DNA of 64,000 bases from an uncultured Mycobacteriaceae bacterium (GCA_902826815.1 CADEGF010000004.1:44094-108093), one strand, 5' to 3'. Shown: positions 27,088 through 36,195, counted from the first letter of the stretch. Numbers and translations: made by a program. The notes: generated by a model from the sequence alone, not told the origin.

Positions 27088-27145
27088 ACGCAAATCGTAT
27101 CGGCGCGTCCGGAACAGGTGTCGTATGCGCCGCGTTGGCTCAACT

Positions 27146-27520
27146 ATGAGCGACAAACCGGTCCGTGAGCCCTCCGCCGACCATCCGATCACCGTGGCAC
27201 CCGCGGGCAAGCACGTCACCGTACGGGTGAACGGCGAGGTCGTCGCCGAAAGCGACAACGCGCTGACGCTTCAGGAGTCGACGTATCCGGCGGTTCAGTA
27301 CATCCCGCTGGCCGATGTCGTGCGGTCCGCGCTGACCTCCAGCGACACCACCACCTATTGCCCGTACAAGGGTGACGCCACCTACTTCCACGTGACGACG
27401 ACGTCGGGTGGCACCGTCGACGACGCGGTGTGGACCTATGTGGACCCCTACCCCGCCGTAGCCGGCATCGCAGGCCATGTCGCGTTCTACCCGGATAAGG
27501 CCGAGGTCTCGGTGGCCTAA
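27146..27520 (+). CDS. DUF427 protein, Rv0140-like
   Basis: A 124-residue DUF427 protein matching Rv0140 in length: HITVAPAGKHVTVRVNGEVV-type start (HPITVAPAGKHV), YPAVQYIPLADV, TTYCPYKGDATYFHV and DAVWTYVDPYPAVAGIAGHVAFY. The CPYKG...Y-W-T-Y pattern is the family hallmark. Function unknown. In M. tuberculosis it directly follows Rv0139, so the DUF4262 array and the two genes between are insertions relative to that order. Confidence 0.85.
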   Translation: MSDKPVREPSADHPITVAPAGKHVTVRVNGEVVAESDNALTLQESTYPAVQYIPLADVVRSALTSSDTTTYCPYKGDATYFHVTTTSGGTVDDAVWTYVDPYPAVAGIAGHVAFYPDKAEVSVA

Positions 27521-27597
27521 TGTCCTGCATCGAACGTGCGGCCAGCGCACGTTGAGCGAAACCAGCACCAAACCCTGGGCGTGACTGACTCGGGCCA

Positions 27598-28584
27598 CTA
27601 ACCGCGGGTTCGCACCCGGTAGCGCCGCTCGGCGTAGGCCAGGTCGTCGCGCCACAGCCTGGCCGCGGCGTAGCGCATCATCGGTGCGATCAGCGGTCGC
27701 CCGTGCAGCGCATGCACGAAGCCGGGCCGGTCGGAATGCGCGATGACAGCCTCGATCACCGCGCTGCGCGGCAGCCCATCCGGTCCGGGTCCGACCGGTG
27801 TGGCGTGCGACTCGACGACACTGCCCGCCCCCTCGCCTTCGACGATGCGCATCACGATGGTGCGCGGCTCAGGGGCGGTGAACTCGGCGACGACCGGCAC
27901 GCCGAACCGGCCGATATGGAACGTCACCGGTACCAGGAAGCGGTCCTGATCCTCGGGCAGTTCGGCGTCGGTGGGCGGCGCGGACGACACGTCGAGGTGG
28001 GCGAACGAGTACGGGTGATACCAGGCGCCGTGCCACGGATCGAGCCGGTTGGCGATGATGTCGCTCGGCTCGCAGGTTCCGACCAGGCGGGTGACGGCGT
28101 GCATCGTCGCGCCCTGCGGCCTGGCGGGAACCACCGGCGCGTCGGTCGGCTCCTCGCCGCCGATGCGGTCGAGCCGAACCCACGCCAGCACCCCGTCGTC
28201 GTACACCGGACACGGATTCCAGCCGAATTCGCGGCCGCCCTCCAGCCGCAGCCCGTGCCACGGGCAGATCAGCGCGCCGCAGTCCACCGTGCCTTTCGCC
28301 AGGTCGGCGCCGAAATGCGGGCACGTCGCCGGTCCGACATGCAGGGTGGCATCCACATCGCGCCACGCGACGATCTCCACGCCGCCGACAGACGTACCGA
28401 TGGGACGCTTGCGAATCGAGTCGCTGGCGGCGAACGCGTACCAGTTACCGCTCGGCCTGCGCTGCGAACGCGCCAGCGCGGCGTCGATGATCGCGGGGTC
28501 GGCGTCCTTGTAGGTGGGCCGCTGGCTTGCCCACTGTTCGCGTCGAAGCACGGTGAACGGCAAAGCCTTCGAGAGTCTGCTCAT
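27598..28584 (-). CDS. Rieske [2Fe-2S] protein of the carotenoid operon
   Basis: A 328-residue protein with a Rieske domain (about residues 50-130). The Cys-x-His and Cys-x-x-His pairs appear as ATCPHFG and LICPWHG. The C-terminal two thirds (VTRLVGTCEPSDI, DPWHGAWYHPYSFAHL) could carry a mononuclear-iron or ligand-binding domain, as in DUF5914-type proteins. It is the last gene of the crt operon: its ATG overlaps the crtU-like stop (ATGA). An oxygenase or electron-transfer role in tailoring the carotenoid ring is inferred from position only. Confidence 0.8.
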   Translation of the reverse strand: MSRLSKALPFTVLRREQWASQRPTYKDADPAIIDAALARSQRRPSGNWYAFAASDSIRKRPIGTSVGGVEIVAWRDVDATLHVGPATCPHFGADLAKGTVDCGALICPWHGLRLEGGREFGWNPCPVYDDGVLAWVRLDRIGGEEPTDAPVVPARPQGATMHAVTRLVGTCEPSDIIANRLDPWHGAWYHPYSFAHLDVSSAPPTDAELPEDQDRFLVPVTFHIGRFGVPVVAEFTAPEPRTIVMRIVEGEGAGSVVESHATPVGPGPDGLPRSAVIEAVIAHSDRPGFVHALHGRPLIAPMMRYAAARLWRDDLAYAERRYRVRTRG

Positions 28585-30107
28585 CGCACCATCTGTCGCT
28601 CCCGCGCAGCGAGCCGCCGCAGCGCACTTGACCGGCCCTGCACCGGCACGGTGTGCAGCTGATGCCCGGCCAGCCCGTAGTGCGCGAGCAGCCCGTTGGC
28701 GGCCGACCAGCCCGTGGTCGCGGCGCGCTCCATCAGCGCGACCGGCAGGTCGATGCGGATGCCGTCGCCCGCCAACATGACCGCGGGATGCGGGGTGGCG
28801 ACCGTCGGCCGCGCGCCGTGGTCGCCGGGCGCGAAGCGGGGGCAGTCGCTGCGGGTCAGCACGCGTTCGTGAACGATGTCGGCGCGCCGGACTTCCGGGT
28901 AGAGCTCGTAAAGCCGACCGAGCATGCGGTCGCCGAGGTCGTCCTGCGGTCCGGTCACCGCGTAGGAGTGCAGTTCGACGACCGAGCCGCCGGTGCGCGT
29001 GCACCAGTCCGCCGCTTCTCGTTCGTACCGCTCGAGCACACTGACATTGTCCAGCGGAGGTCGTCCGCCCGTGCCGAGGAACGGCGCACGGTCTGACAGC
29101 ACGGGCGCATCCAGCCACAGCCGCTGCACCACGAAAGGCGGTGCGGTGCCCATCGCGGCCACCCGTGCGCGCCAGTTGTCGTCGCCGAGTCCCGGTGAGC
29201 CGTCGACGATGTGTTGCAGGCCCGCCACATCGACGGCCAGCACCACTCCGTCACAGTCGAAGTCGGTGTCGGACTGGGTGCGCACACAAAGCCGTGGTTC
29301 GATGTCCACTCCGGTGGCGGATACGCCGGTGTGGAACGTCGCGCCGCGCGACTCCAGGTATCGGCGCAGCGGGTTCCACAGTGCGACGTCGAAGTTGGCG
29401 TTCGCCACGTCGAAGATTAGGCCCTCGCTGGAGCCGAGGAAGTAGATGTGGAACATGGTGGCCAGTTCGGCCGCGGACAGCGCGCCGGGTTCGGCGAAGA
29501 AGCTGCGGGAAAACACCTCGAACGCCAGATGTCGTGCGGCTGAGGGAAAGTTGATGTCACGCAGGAATCTGTCGGCGTCGAGGTGGTCCAAGCGCTCATA
29601 GATGTCGGGCACCGAGACAGCGGCCAGCGGCGCGGCCGCACGCGCATTGAGCCGGGCCAGGTCCCGCAACCGGAACGTCGGGCTGCGCAGGGCGAACGCC
29701 AGCGCGTTCAGCGGCGGGGTCTGCGGCAGACCGCGGAACGTATCGCGCCTACCCTGTCCGTCGACCAGCGGGTAGTCCTCGACGGCGGTCAACATGGCCA
29801 ATCCGGAGTCGATGCGGCGCAACAGGTCCCGCAGGTTGTAGTACTGGCGGAAGAATGCGTGGAAGCCGCGGTTCATCGGCAGTTCGGTGCCGTCGTCGGC
29901 CCTCTCGGTCCAGCCGCCGACCCGGCCACCGAGGTAGGTCTCCCGCTCGATGACGTCGACGTTCACACCGCGCTCGACCAACCCGGCAGTCGCGGCAAGG
30001 CCTGCGATGCCACCACCCACCACGACGACACGCGGAGCGGTTGCCAACCCACCGGCGTCGGGAAGGCCAGGTGATGCCGGGTGGCTGGCGCGACGCGGAT
30101 CGGTCAC
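28581..30107 (-). CDS. crtU: CrtU-like carotene desaturase/methyltransferase
   Basis: A 508-residue FAD protein. The N-terminus has VVVVGGGIAGLAATAGLVERG and YLGGRVGGW; the RGFHAFFRQYYNLRDLLR block is characteristic of CrtU, which converts beta-ionone rings to the aromatic phi rings of isorenieratene. The C-terminal AVMLAGDGIRIDLPVALMERA closes the FAD site. GTG 30107 overlaps the methyltransferase stop, and the stop overlaps the Rieske start, so translation is coupled. The M. aurum cluster also ends crtT-crtU. Confidence 0.85.
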   Translation of the reverse strand: MTDPRRASHPASPGLPDAGGLATAPRVVVVGGGIAGLAATAGLVERGVNVDVIERETYLGGRVGGWTERADDGTELPMNRGFHAFFRQYYNLRDLLRRIDSGLAMLTAVEDYPLVDGQGRRDTFRGLPQTPPLNALAFALRSPTFRLRDLARLNARAAAPLAAVSVPDIYERLDHLDADRFLRDINFPSAARHLAFEVFSRSFFAEPGALSAAELATMFHIYFLGSSEGLIFDVANANFDVALWNPLRRYLESRGATFHTGVSATGVDIEPRLCVRTQSDTDFDCDGVVLAVDVAGLQHIVDGSPGLGDDNWRARVAAMGTAPPFVVQRLWLDAPVLSDRAPFLGTGGRPPLDNVSVLERYEREAADWCTRTGGSVVELHSYAVTGPQDDLGDRMLGRLYELYPEVRRADIVHERVLTRSDCPRFAPGDHGARPTVATPHPAVMLAGDGIRIDLPVALMERAATTGWSAANGLLAHYGLAGHQLHTVPVQGRSSALRRLAARERQMVR

Positions 30108-30814
30108 TGCGGGGCCTCCGCGAGGAAGGTGTGCACGACGTTGCGCTGCCAGCCCGGCACCGTCTCGCTGCGCGCATTGACGAAGCCGTTGGTCCGCAAC
30201 CGGTTTCGGAACGTCTCGGCTCCATCGAATTCGTTCACGCTGCGCCGCAGGTAGCGGTACAGGCCCGCGTCGCCGCTGCGCAGTTTGCCCATCGGGATGA
30301 TGATCGTCGCGCACACCGCATTCCACATCGCCGTTGCGATGCGCGAGTCGCGGACCGAGTACTCGTGCACCGCGAGCGTCGCCCCCGGCTTCAACAGCGT
30401 GCGGAACTCGGTCAACTGGGCGTCGGGGTCTTCGAGGTTGCGCAGCAGGTACGCGGCGAAGATGCCGTCGAACGGCCCTTCGACACCCGCGTCGGCGAGA
30501 TCCTCGATTCGGCTGTGCGCGAAGCGGACCGTTGCGGGCCAGCGTTTGGCGGCGGCCTCGGCCAACATGCCCGACGATGCGTCGACGGCGACGATCTCGG
30601 CCTGCGGGGCCACCGACAGCAGTGCCGCGGTTGACGCGCCGGTGCCGCAGCCCGCGTCGAGAAGTCGTGATCCCCTGCCGCCGTTCGCGAGTCGCATGCG
30701 CTCGGCCGACATCCGGAGGTGTCTGTGGTAGCCGGGGTTGGCGTTCACCAAGCCGTCATAGGCCCAAGCGCCCGCGTCGAACGCGGCGGGCACGGCAGAC
30801 TTGCTGTCGGTCAT
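30104..30814 (-). CDS. crtT: CrtT-like SAM methyltransferase
   Basis: A 236-residue class I methyltransferase: GAWAYDGLVNANPGYHRHL, SAM motif LLDAGCGTGASTAALLS, EIVAVDASSGMLAEA and a motif-III region LKPGATLAVHEYSV. Its place between crtYd and crtU matches crtT of the M. aurum carotenoid cluster; the exact carotenoid or quinone-like substrate is not established. It overlaps both neighbours by 4 bases. ATG 30814 gives the normal N-terminus. Confidence 0.85.
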   Translation of the reverse strand: MTDSKSAVPAAFDAGAWAYDGLVNANPGYHRHLRMSAERMRLANGGRGSRLLDAGCGTGASTAALLSVAPQAEIVAVDASSGMLAEAAAKRWPATVRFAHSRIEDLADAGVEGPFDGIFAAYLLRNLEDPDAQLTEFRTLLKPGATLAVHEYSVRDSRIATAMWNAVCATIIIPMGKLRSGDAGLYRYLRRSVNEFDGAETFRNRLRTNGFVNARSETVPGWQRNVVHTFLAEAPQ

Positions 30815-31143
30815 GGCGCACCATCCGTCTTCAGGCCGCGCAGCCGCTGGCGTTCCCACAACAGCAGCACCGCAGTCACCAGCGCGAAGCCGAACAGGAA
30901 GTCCTCGACCGGGATGTCGAAGGGAAACCTGATGCCGCTGGCGTGGCTCTCGTCGTAGATGACGATGGGCGCCGACAGCTTCGTGAGCCAGCCGTCGACC
31001 GGGATCATGAACGCGAACACGATCACCATCGAGATCCAGTACGCGAGCCTGCGAAACAGGCCGGTACGCAACACGCCGAACTCCAACGCGCACACCGCGA
31101 TGACCGCAAGTAGGGCGGGCAGCGTGTAGCCCAGGCCCGTCAT
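30811..31143 (-). CDS. crtYd: lycopene beta-cyclase subunit CrtYd
   Basis: A 110-residue membrane protein with three hydrophobic helices (about 7-25, 32-50 and 80-96) and the cyclase block IRFPFDIPVEDFLFGF. With CrtYc it forms the heterodimeric actinobacterial lycopene cyclase, which makes beta-carotene from lycopene in the membrane. The 4-base overlaps with crtYc and crtT indicate coupled translation. Confidence 0.9.
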   Translation of the reverse strand: MTGLGYTLPALLAVIAVCALEFGVLRTGLFRRLAYWISMVIVFAFMIPVDGWLTKLSAPIVIYDESHASGIRFPFDIPVEDFLFGFALVTAVLLLWERQRLRGLKTDGAP

Positions 31144-31487
31144 GTCGACTGCTCCGAACGCACGCCGAACCTCTTTCGCAGGTAGCGCAGGATGGTGTCG
31201 ACGGCGTTGTAGGTGAACAGGCCACACAACGGGATCACGATGAAGAACAGCAACTCCTCGACCGGGATGTCGGCGGGAAGTTCGACACCGGTGACGTATT
31301 TCGGGTTGTACGTCCATATCTGCGCGGCTATCGCCACCGCATCCCACACCACGAAGACCGCGGCGACGGGCAGTACCGCGAACGCCGCCCTGCGCACCTG
31401 GCGGTAGACGCCGTCGCCGAATATCTCCAGCGGGGCGGTGATCAGCAGGCAGGCGCCCAGCACGATCAGATACTGCCAACGGTCCAT
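31140..31487 (-). CDS. crtYc: lycopene beta-cyclase subunit CrtYc
   Basis: A 115-residue membrane protein, homologous in layout to CrtYd: three helices (about 5-22, 35-55 and 80-97) and the shared ELPADIPVEELLFFIVIP block, where the Pro-x-Glu-Glu residues are conserved in both subunits. It pairs with CrtYd to form one lycopene cyclase. Ten bases separate it from the upstream crtB stop, the only crt junction that does not overlap. Confidence 0.9.
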   Translation of the reverse strand: MDRWQYLIVLGACLLITAPLEIFGDGVYRQVRRAAFAVLPVAAVFVVWDAVAIAAQIWTYNPKYVTGVELPADIPVEELLFFIVIPLCGLFTYNAVDTILRYLRKRFGVRSEQST

Positions 31488-31496
31488 GTCCAGTAC

Positions 31497-32441
31497 CTAC
31501 CTACCGTGCGTCAGCCGCGTGCGCCAGGCCCTGATCAGACCAAGGCCCGCGACCTGCAGCCGCCTCCCGGTGCCGACGGTCGCACGCTGGCTGAAGATCG
31601 CGAAGTCGATGTTCTCGATGCGGTCCAGGATCTCCGAGTAGAGCGTGTATGCCGCCGCGACGCACGGCTGCGACCGCGCATCGAGCATGGCGATCCCCTT
31701 GCGGGCGGTTTCGTAGACCCGGCGGGTAACGGCGTGTTGTTCGGTCAGCGCGCGGCGCACCCTGGCGTCGGTGCGCCTGTTCGCGTGACACCACGTCAGC
31801 ATGTCGCGGTCGACCCGATAGGCGGCCAACTCGTCCGCGGGCAGATACACCCGTCCGCGTTGTAGATCCTCGTCCACGTCACGCAGGAAGTTGGTCAGCT
31901 GGAAGGCCTTTCCGAGCGCGGCGGCATACGGCGCGGCCTCCTCACGCGGGGCGACGGTGCCGAGCACCGGCAGCATCTGCAGCCCGATCACCTCAGCCGA
32001 CCCATGCATGTAGCGTTCCAGCGACGTGCGGTCCGGGTAGTCCGTCACCGTCAGATCCATCCGCATCGACGCGAGGAAGTCGTCGAACATCTGCCAGGGA
32101 ATGCCGTAGCGGCGCGCGGTGTGCACGACCGCCCGAAGTGCGGGATCGTCACCGCAATCCTGGTCTTGGACAAGCTGATTGAACAACTGGGTGGCCAGCA
32201 GTTGGAGTCGCGCGGCGCGTTCCGCTGTGCCGGAGGCGTCGTCCAGGTCGTCGAGGATGTCATCGGCGCGGCGCGCGAACCCGTACAGCGCGTGCACCGC
32301 AGGACGTTGCTCGGGCGCCAGCAGCCGGGTGGCGAGGAAGAAGGTCTTACCGTGTTCGGCGTTCAGTAGCCTGCAGTGTTCGTAGGCCTCCCGCAGCTTC
32401 GGGTCGCGTACGCCTGCGGCGTCGAGTTCGGATCGAATCAT
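31497..32441 (-). CDS. crtB: phytoene synthase
   Basis: CrtB condenses two geranylgeranyl diphosphates to phytoene. The 314-residue protein has the first Asp-rich site RRADDILDDLDD (about residue 65), the second site RDVDEDLQRGRVYLP (about 180), and AFQLTNFLRD, the squalene/phytoene synthase signature. ATG 32441 overlaps the crtI stop. Confidence 0.95.
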   Translation of the reverse strand: MIRSELDAAGVRDPKLREAYEHCRLLNAEHGKTFFLATRLLAPEQRPAVHALYGFARRADDILDDLDDASGTAERAARLQLLATQLFNQLVQDQDCGDDPALRAVVHTARRYGIPWQMFDDFLASMRMDLTVTDYPDRTSLERYMHGSAEVIGLQMLPVLGTVAPREEAAPYAAALGKAFQLTNFLRDVDEDLQRGRVYLPADELAAYRVDRDMLTWCHANRRTDARVRRALTEQHAVTRRVYETARKGIAMLDARSQPCVAAAYTLYSEILDRIENIDFAIFSQRATVGTGRRLQVAGLGLIRAWRTRLTHGR

Positions 32442-33952
32442 GCGTGCCCACCCCCGATACGCGTGGCGACCCGAGTGACGGCGCCGGTGACCCGGTCGGC
32501 CGCGAGCCGTCCCGACAACAGCGCCGTCGGCACGCCCACCCCCGGCACCGTCGACGAACCGGCCAGCACCACGTTGTCGATGCTGCGAACGGTGTTGGCG
32601 GGGCGGAACGGGCCCGTCTGGCCGAAGGTGTGTGCGAGCGCGAACGGTGTGCCAGCCACCATGCCCTGCCTGGCCCAGTCCGCGGGGGTGACGACATGAA
32701 GCAGTTCGGCGTCGGCGCCGAGCTCCGGCAGCCGGTCGGCGACGGCGGCCATCATGCCGTCGGCGTAGGACGGGCCGACGGCATCCCAGTCGACGGCGCC
32801 GCGCGCCAGGTTGGGCGCCGGAGCAAGTACATAAAGCAGGTCCCGCCCGGCAGGCGCGAGGGTTGGATCGCCCGCCGTCGGCCTGGTCACCAGCAGCGAC
32901 GGGTCGCTCATCACGACTCCGTCGTCGATGATCTCACGGAACGTCTGCTCCCAGGTGTCGCCGAAAAGGATGTGGTGATGCGGCAGTTCACGCTCTGCCG
33001 ATCGGCATCCGATGTGGGCGACGACCGCGGACGGCGACGGCCGCAGCGGTACCAGCCTGCGGGGGGTGCGGCCGAGCAGTCGGTAGGTATCGGGTAATTC
33101 GGTGGTCAGTACGACAGCGTCAGCGTCGATGCGCTCGTCGGTGTCGGTGTGCACTGCGCTGATGCGATCGCCGCGCCGGTCAAGCGCCGTCACCGTTGCG
33201 CCGTAACGGAATTGGACGCCTGCATTCGCGGCGGCGGCGGCCAGCCCGTCGGGTAGCGCCCGCATCCCACCGCGCGGGAAGTACACGCCCGCGACGGTGT
33301 CCATGTAGGCGATGACGGCGTAGACCGCGAGCGCGCGCTGGGGCGGGACGCCCGCATACAGCGCCTGGAAGGTGAAGATGCGGTGCAGCCGCGGGTCGGT
33401 GATGAATCGCTTCACCACCCGGTCCCACCGGCGGAAGCCGCCGAGCGCGGTCAGCCTGGCGAGCGCAGGGGTCAACAACGACAGCGGGGAATCGAAGTTC
33501 GACGCGATGAAGCCGTCGAATTCGACTTCGTACAACCGCCTCAGCCAATCGCGCAGCTGCAGATAGCCCTGTGCCTGCTGCGGCCCGGCGAGCCGTTCGA
33601 CCTCGGCAGCCATCGCGTCCCGATCGCTGTGCACATCCAACGAGCTGCCGTCGGAGAACAGTGCGCGGTAGGCGGGGTCGACCGTCTCCAGTTCGAGGCG
33701 GTCGGTGGTCGATTCGCCGACCGCCGCGAAGGTTTCGTCGATCAGATCCGGCATGGTGAGCACCGTCGGCCCGGTGTCGAGCCGGTAGCCGTCGATATCG
33801 AGTCTGCCGACACGTCCGCCGGGATCGTCGCCGCGCTCCACGACGGTGACTTCGCGGCCACGCCCGGCCAGATGCAGCGCAGTCGCGAGACCCGCGAGAC
33901 CCGCGCCGACGACCACGACGTGGTCGGTTCTGCCGCGCACGGTCCGCATCAT
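32438..33952 (-). CDS. crtI: phytoene desaturase
   Basis: CrtI desaturates phytoene to lycopene with FAD. The 504-residue protein starts with VVVVGAGLAGLATALHLAGRG and VERGDDPGGRVGRL and ends with VVLAGSSTVPGVGVPTALLSGRLAA, the CrtI C-terminal FAD-binding signature. Both ends overlap neighbours by 4 bases. Two Met codons open the frame; the first (33952) overlaps the crtE stop. Confidence 0.95.
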   Translation of the reverse strand: MMRTVRGRTDHVVVVGAGLAGLATALHLAGRGREVTVVERGDDPGGRVGRLDIDGYRLDTGPTVLTMPDLIDETFAAVGESTTDRLELETVDPAYRALFSDGSSLDVHSDRDAMAAEVERLAGPQQAQGYLQLRDWLRRLYEVEFDGFIASNFDSPLSLLTPALARLTALGGFRRWDRVVKRFITDPRLHRIFTFQALYAGVPPQRALAVYAVIAYMDTVAGVYFPRGGMRALPDGLAAAAANAGVQFRYGATVTALDRRGDRISAVHTDTDERIDADAVVLTTELPDTYRLLGRTPRRLVPLRPSPSAVVAHIGCRSAERELPHHHILFGDTWEQTFREIIDDGVVMSDPSLLVTRPTAGDPTLAPAGRDLLYVLAPAPNLARGAVDWDAVGPSYADGMMAAVADRLPELGADAELLHVVTPADWARQGMVAGTPFALAHTFGQTGPFRPANTVRSIDNVVLAGSSTVPGVGVPTALLSGRLAADRVTGAVTRVATRIGGGHA

Positions 33953-35076
33953 GCCGCCCGCTGCGTGCACGCCGACGCCATGTCGAGCAGCGCGCGGCGC
34001 ACTGCCTGATCGAGTCGGCTCTGGTCGACCCATTCCGACGCACGGTGCAGCCGGTCGGCGATCATCTCCTCGATCCGCTGCACCGCGCCGGTCGCGGCGA
34101 TCAGCGAGCGCCAGCGGTCGACGGCCGCCTCGTCGAGGTCGGCGGTGCTCATCAGCTCGGCCAGTTGGCCGCGCAGGGACGGGTCGGCCATCTGGTTGGC
34201 GGCGACGACGACGCTGGTCGCCTTACGCTCGGCGAGATCGGCACCGACGGGCTTGCCGGTGACCTCCGGCGAGCCGAAGGTGCCGAGCAGGTCGTCGCGA
34301 AGCTGGAAGGCTTCGCCGACCGCGTCGCCGTAAGCGCCGAGCTGAGTGAGCAGAAGATGGCCGCAGCCTGCCATCGCCGCACCGATCTCCAGCGGTCGGC
34401 GCACCGTGTAGTTCCCCGACTTGCGTCGTGCGACCTCCAGCACCTCGTCCAGCGTAGGCAGGCCGCCGGCATCGTTCACCAGGTCGGCAAATTGACCGAC
34501 CGCCAATTCGCTGCGCATCGCGTCGTAGCGGGGCCACCCCCTGCTCAGCGCGCTGTCGTCGAGGCCGCTGTTCCGCAGCATCTGCTCGGCCCAGACCAGG
34601 CACAGGTCGCCGAGCAGGACCGCGGCGGACTCACCGAACCGCTCGGCCGAACCGGATAGTCCGCGGTCACGGTGCCAGTCGGCGAACTGGACGTGGGCCG
34701 ACGGCCGCCCGCGGCGCAGCGGCGAATCGTCCATGACGTCGTCCTGCAGCAGCGCGAACACGTGAAGCAGTTCGAGGCTCGCGGCGGCACGCAGCGCGGC
34801 GTGGGAGAACTCAGCGCCGCACAACCAGCCGAGGAACATGAACGTCGAGCGCAGACACTTGCCGCCGCCGACGAAGCCGACCAGCACGTCGGCGGCGACA
34901 TCGACCCCCGCGCCGCGGAGGTCGACCGCGCAACGATCGGCGACGAACTCGTCCACGGAATTGAGCATCGCCTTGCGGACGTTGCTCCGCCAGATCTCGA
35001 ACTGCCTCTCGCCGGCAGCGGTCACTGTCGGCGCGGGGTGGAGCACGGGCGCAAACAGCCGTTCGTCGACGCGCAA
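33949..35076 (-). CDS. crtE: geranylgeranyl diphosphate synthase
   Basis: A polyprenyl synthetase supplying GGPP for the operon, 375 residues from the chosen start. The first Asp-rich motif is LLQDDVMDDSPLRRG; the second is the actinobacterial variant FQLRDDLLGTFG. A longer frame opens at ATG 35136, but a SigF-type -10 (GGGTAT at 35140-35135, minus strand) overlaps that ATG, so transcription should begin inside it. TTG 35076, with AAGGGGG about 6 bases upstream, is the first good start after the promoter. If the promoter is wrong, 35136 is the alternative. Confidence 0.88.
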   Translation of the reverse strand: MRVDERLFAPVLHPAPTVTAAGERQFEIWRSNVRKAMLNSVDEFVADRCAVDLRGAGVDVAADVLVGFVGGGKCLRSTFMFLGWLCGAEFSHAALRAAASLELLHVFALLQDDVMDDSPLRRGRPSAHVQFADWHRDRGLSGSAERFGESAAVLLGDLCLVWAEQMLRNSGLDDSALSRGWPRYDAMRSELAVGQFADLVNDAGGLPTLDEVLEVARRKSGNYTVRRPLEIGAAMAGCGHLLLTQLGAYGDAVGEAFQLRDDLLGTFGSPEVTGKPVGADLAERKATSVVVAANQMADPSLRGQLAELMSTADLDEAAVDRWRSLIAATGAVQRIEEMIADRLHRASEWVDQSRLDQAVRRALLDMASACTQRAA

Positions 35077-35134
35077 CCTGGACCCCCTTGTAAACCCGCC
35101 GGCGCAGAGTCGCCAGCCTATTTGCGTTGTCTCC

Positions 35135-35160
35135 ATACCCCCAGCCGAGGCGGCCGAACC
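35135..35160 (-). promoter_or_regulatory. SigF-type promoter of the carotenoid operon
   Basis: Reading the minus strand, GGTTC (35160-35156) and GGGTAT (35140-35135) are separated by 15 bases, matching the mycobacterial SigF pattern GGTTT-N15-GGGTA except for one base. SigF is reported to control carotenoid pigment in M. smegmatis. The predicted transcript begins near 35128. Confidence 0.65.
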
Positions 35161-35187
35161 CGACTTGATGTCACTATTACGTCAGCA

Positions 35188-36108
35188 ATGACCGAGAAAG
35201 CCGTCGAAACCAGCGTGGAGTTCACGGGACCGGTGAGTCCCGCGTTCACGCTCTCGCCGTTGCGCCGCGGCGGCGGCGATCCCTGCTATGCGATCGCGGC
35301 CGACGGCGCCATCTGGCGGACCAGCATGATGCGCACCGGACCCGTGACGGCACGGATCAGCCGGTCCGGCTTGCACGCCGTCGACTGTGAGATATGGGGA
35401 AGCGGCGCAAAGGAATTCGCTGACGGTTTTCCGGCGCTGATGGGTGCCGACGACGACGCGAGCGGGTTCGCACCCGACGAGCCGACCATCGCCGAAGCGC
35501 ATCGGCGGGTGCCCCACCTGCGGCTGGGCCGCACCGGGCGGGTGCTGGAAGCGCTGATTCCCGCCGTCATCGAGCAACGGGTGGCGGGTAAGGACGCCTT
35601 CCGGGCGTGGCGGATCCTGGTCAGGAAGTTCGGGTCGCCCGCACCGGGTCCGGCGCCCACCGGCATGCGCGTACCCCCGCCCGCCGACGTGTGGCGACGC
35701 ATTCCGTCGTGGGAGTTCCACCTCGCCAACGTCGATCCGGGTCGGGCACGCACGGTCGTGGGGTGTGCGCAGCGCGCCGACTCGCTCGAGCGGCAGGTGG
35801 CCCGGCCCGCCGAGGAGGCCAGGGAGGCGTTGACCTCGCTGCCCGGCGTCGGGATATGGACGGCCGCCGAAACGGCGCAGCGCGCGTTCGGTGACGCGGA
35901 CGCCCTCTCGATCGGCGACTACCACCTGGCGAACGTGGTCGGCAGCAGCCTGCTCGGCCACCGCATCGACGACGACGAGATGGTGACGTTGCTTGCACCG
36001 CTGCGCCCGCACCGGCATCGCGCGGTGAGACTCCTCGAGGTCAGCGGGCTGGCCCGCAACCCGCGCTTCGGCGCGCGCGAGGCCATCCCGGACCTGCGCG
36101 CGATCTGA
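35188..36108 (+). CDS. AlkA-like DNA glycosylase, Rv0142-like
   Basis: A 306-residue protein of the HhH-GPD superfamily. The helix-hairpin-helix LTSLPGVGIWTAAETAQRAF is followed by the catalytic Asp in SIGDYHLAN. The hairpin lysine of bifunctional glycosylases is absent, so it should be monofunctional, acting on alkylated purines. The N-terminal 100 residues form a beta domain as in AlkA. ATG 35188 lies 7 bases after TATTAC (35175-35180), so it may be leaderless. It is divergent from crtE and matches Rv0142 by order and length. Confidence 0.85.
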   Translation: MTEKAVETSVEFTGPVSPAFTLSPLRRGGGDPCYAIAADGAIWRTSMMRTGPVTARISRSGLHAVDCEIWGSGAKEFADGFPALMGADDDASGFAPDEPTIAEAHRRVPHLRLGRTGRVLEALIPAVIEQRVAGKDAFRAWRILVRKFGSPAPGPAPTGMRVPPPADVWRRIPSWEFHLANVDPGRARTVVGCAQRADSLERQVARPAEEAREALTSLPGVGIWTAAETAQRAFGDADALSIGDYHLANVVGSSLLGHRIDDDEMVTLLAPLRPHRHRAVRLLEVSGLARNPRFGAREAIPDLRAI

Positions 36109-36114
36109 CGAGGT

Positions 36115-36139
36115 GATTAACCCGGGCTCGTCCCGGGTA
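36115..36139 (+). promoter_or_regulatory. SigF-like promoter of dps, with overlapping hairpin
   Basis: GATTA (36115-36119) and GGGTA (36135-36139) are 15 bases apart, fitting the mycobacterial SigF pattern (GNTT-N15-GGGTA). The same bases form ACCCGGG-N5-CCCGGGT (36120-36138), which could instead be the terminator of the glycosylase gene. The dps1 gene of M. smegmatis is reported to depend on SigF and SigH. Confidence 0.5.
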
Positions 36140-36195
36140 GGTCTGCTAAGACGCTGTTTTGAGCGAATCAAGAAGCGAGTCAAGAGGAGCCACCG

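Noticed and set aside
36120-36138. ACCCGGG/CCCGGGT hairpin as terminator of the AlkA-like gene.
   Set aside because: Possible, but the same bases complete a SigF-type promoter with exact 15-base spacing for dps, so it was annotated as promoter with the hairpin noted.
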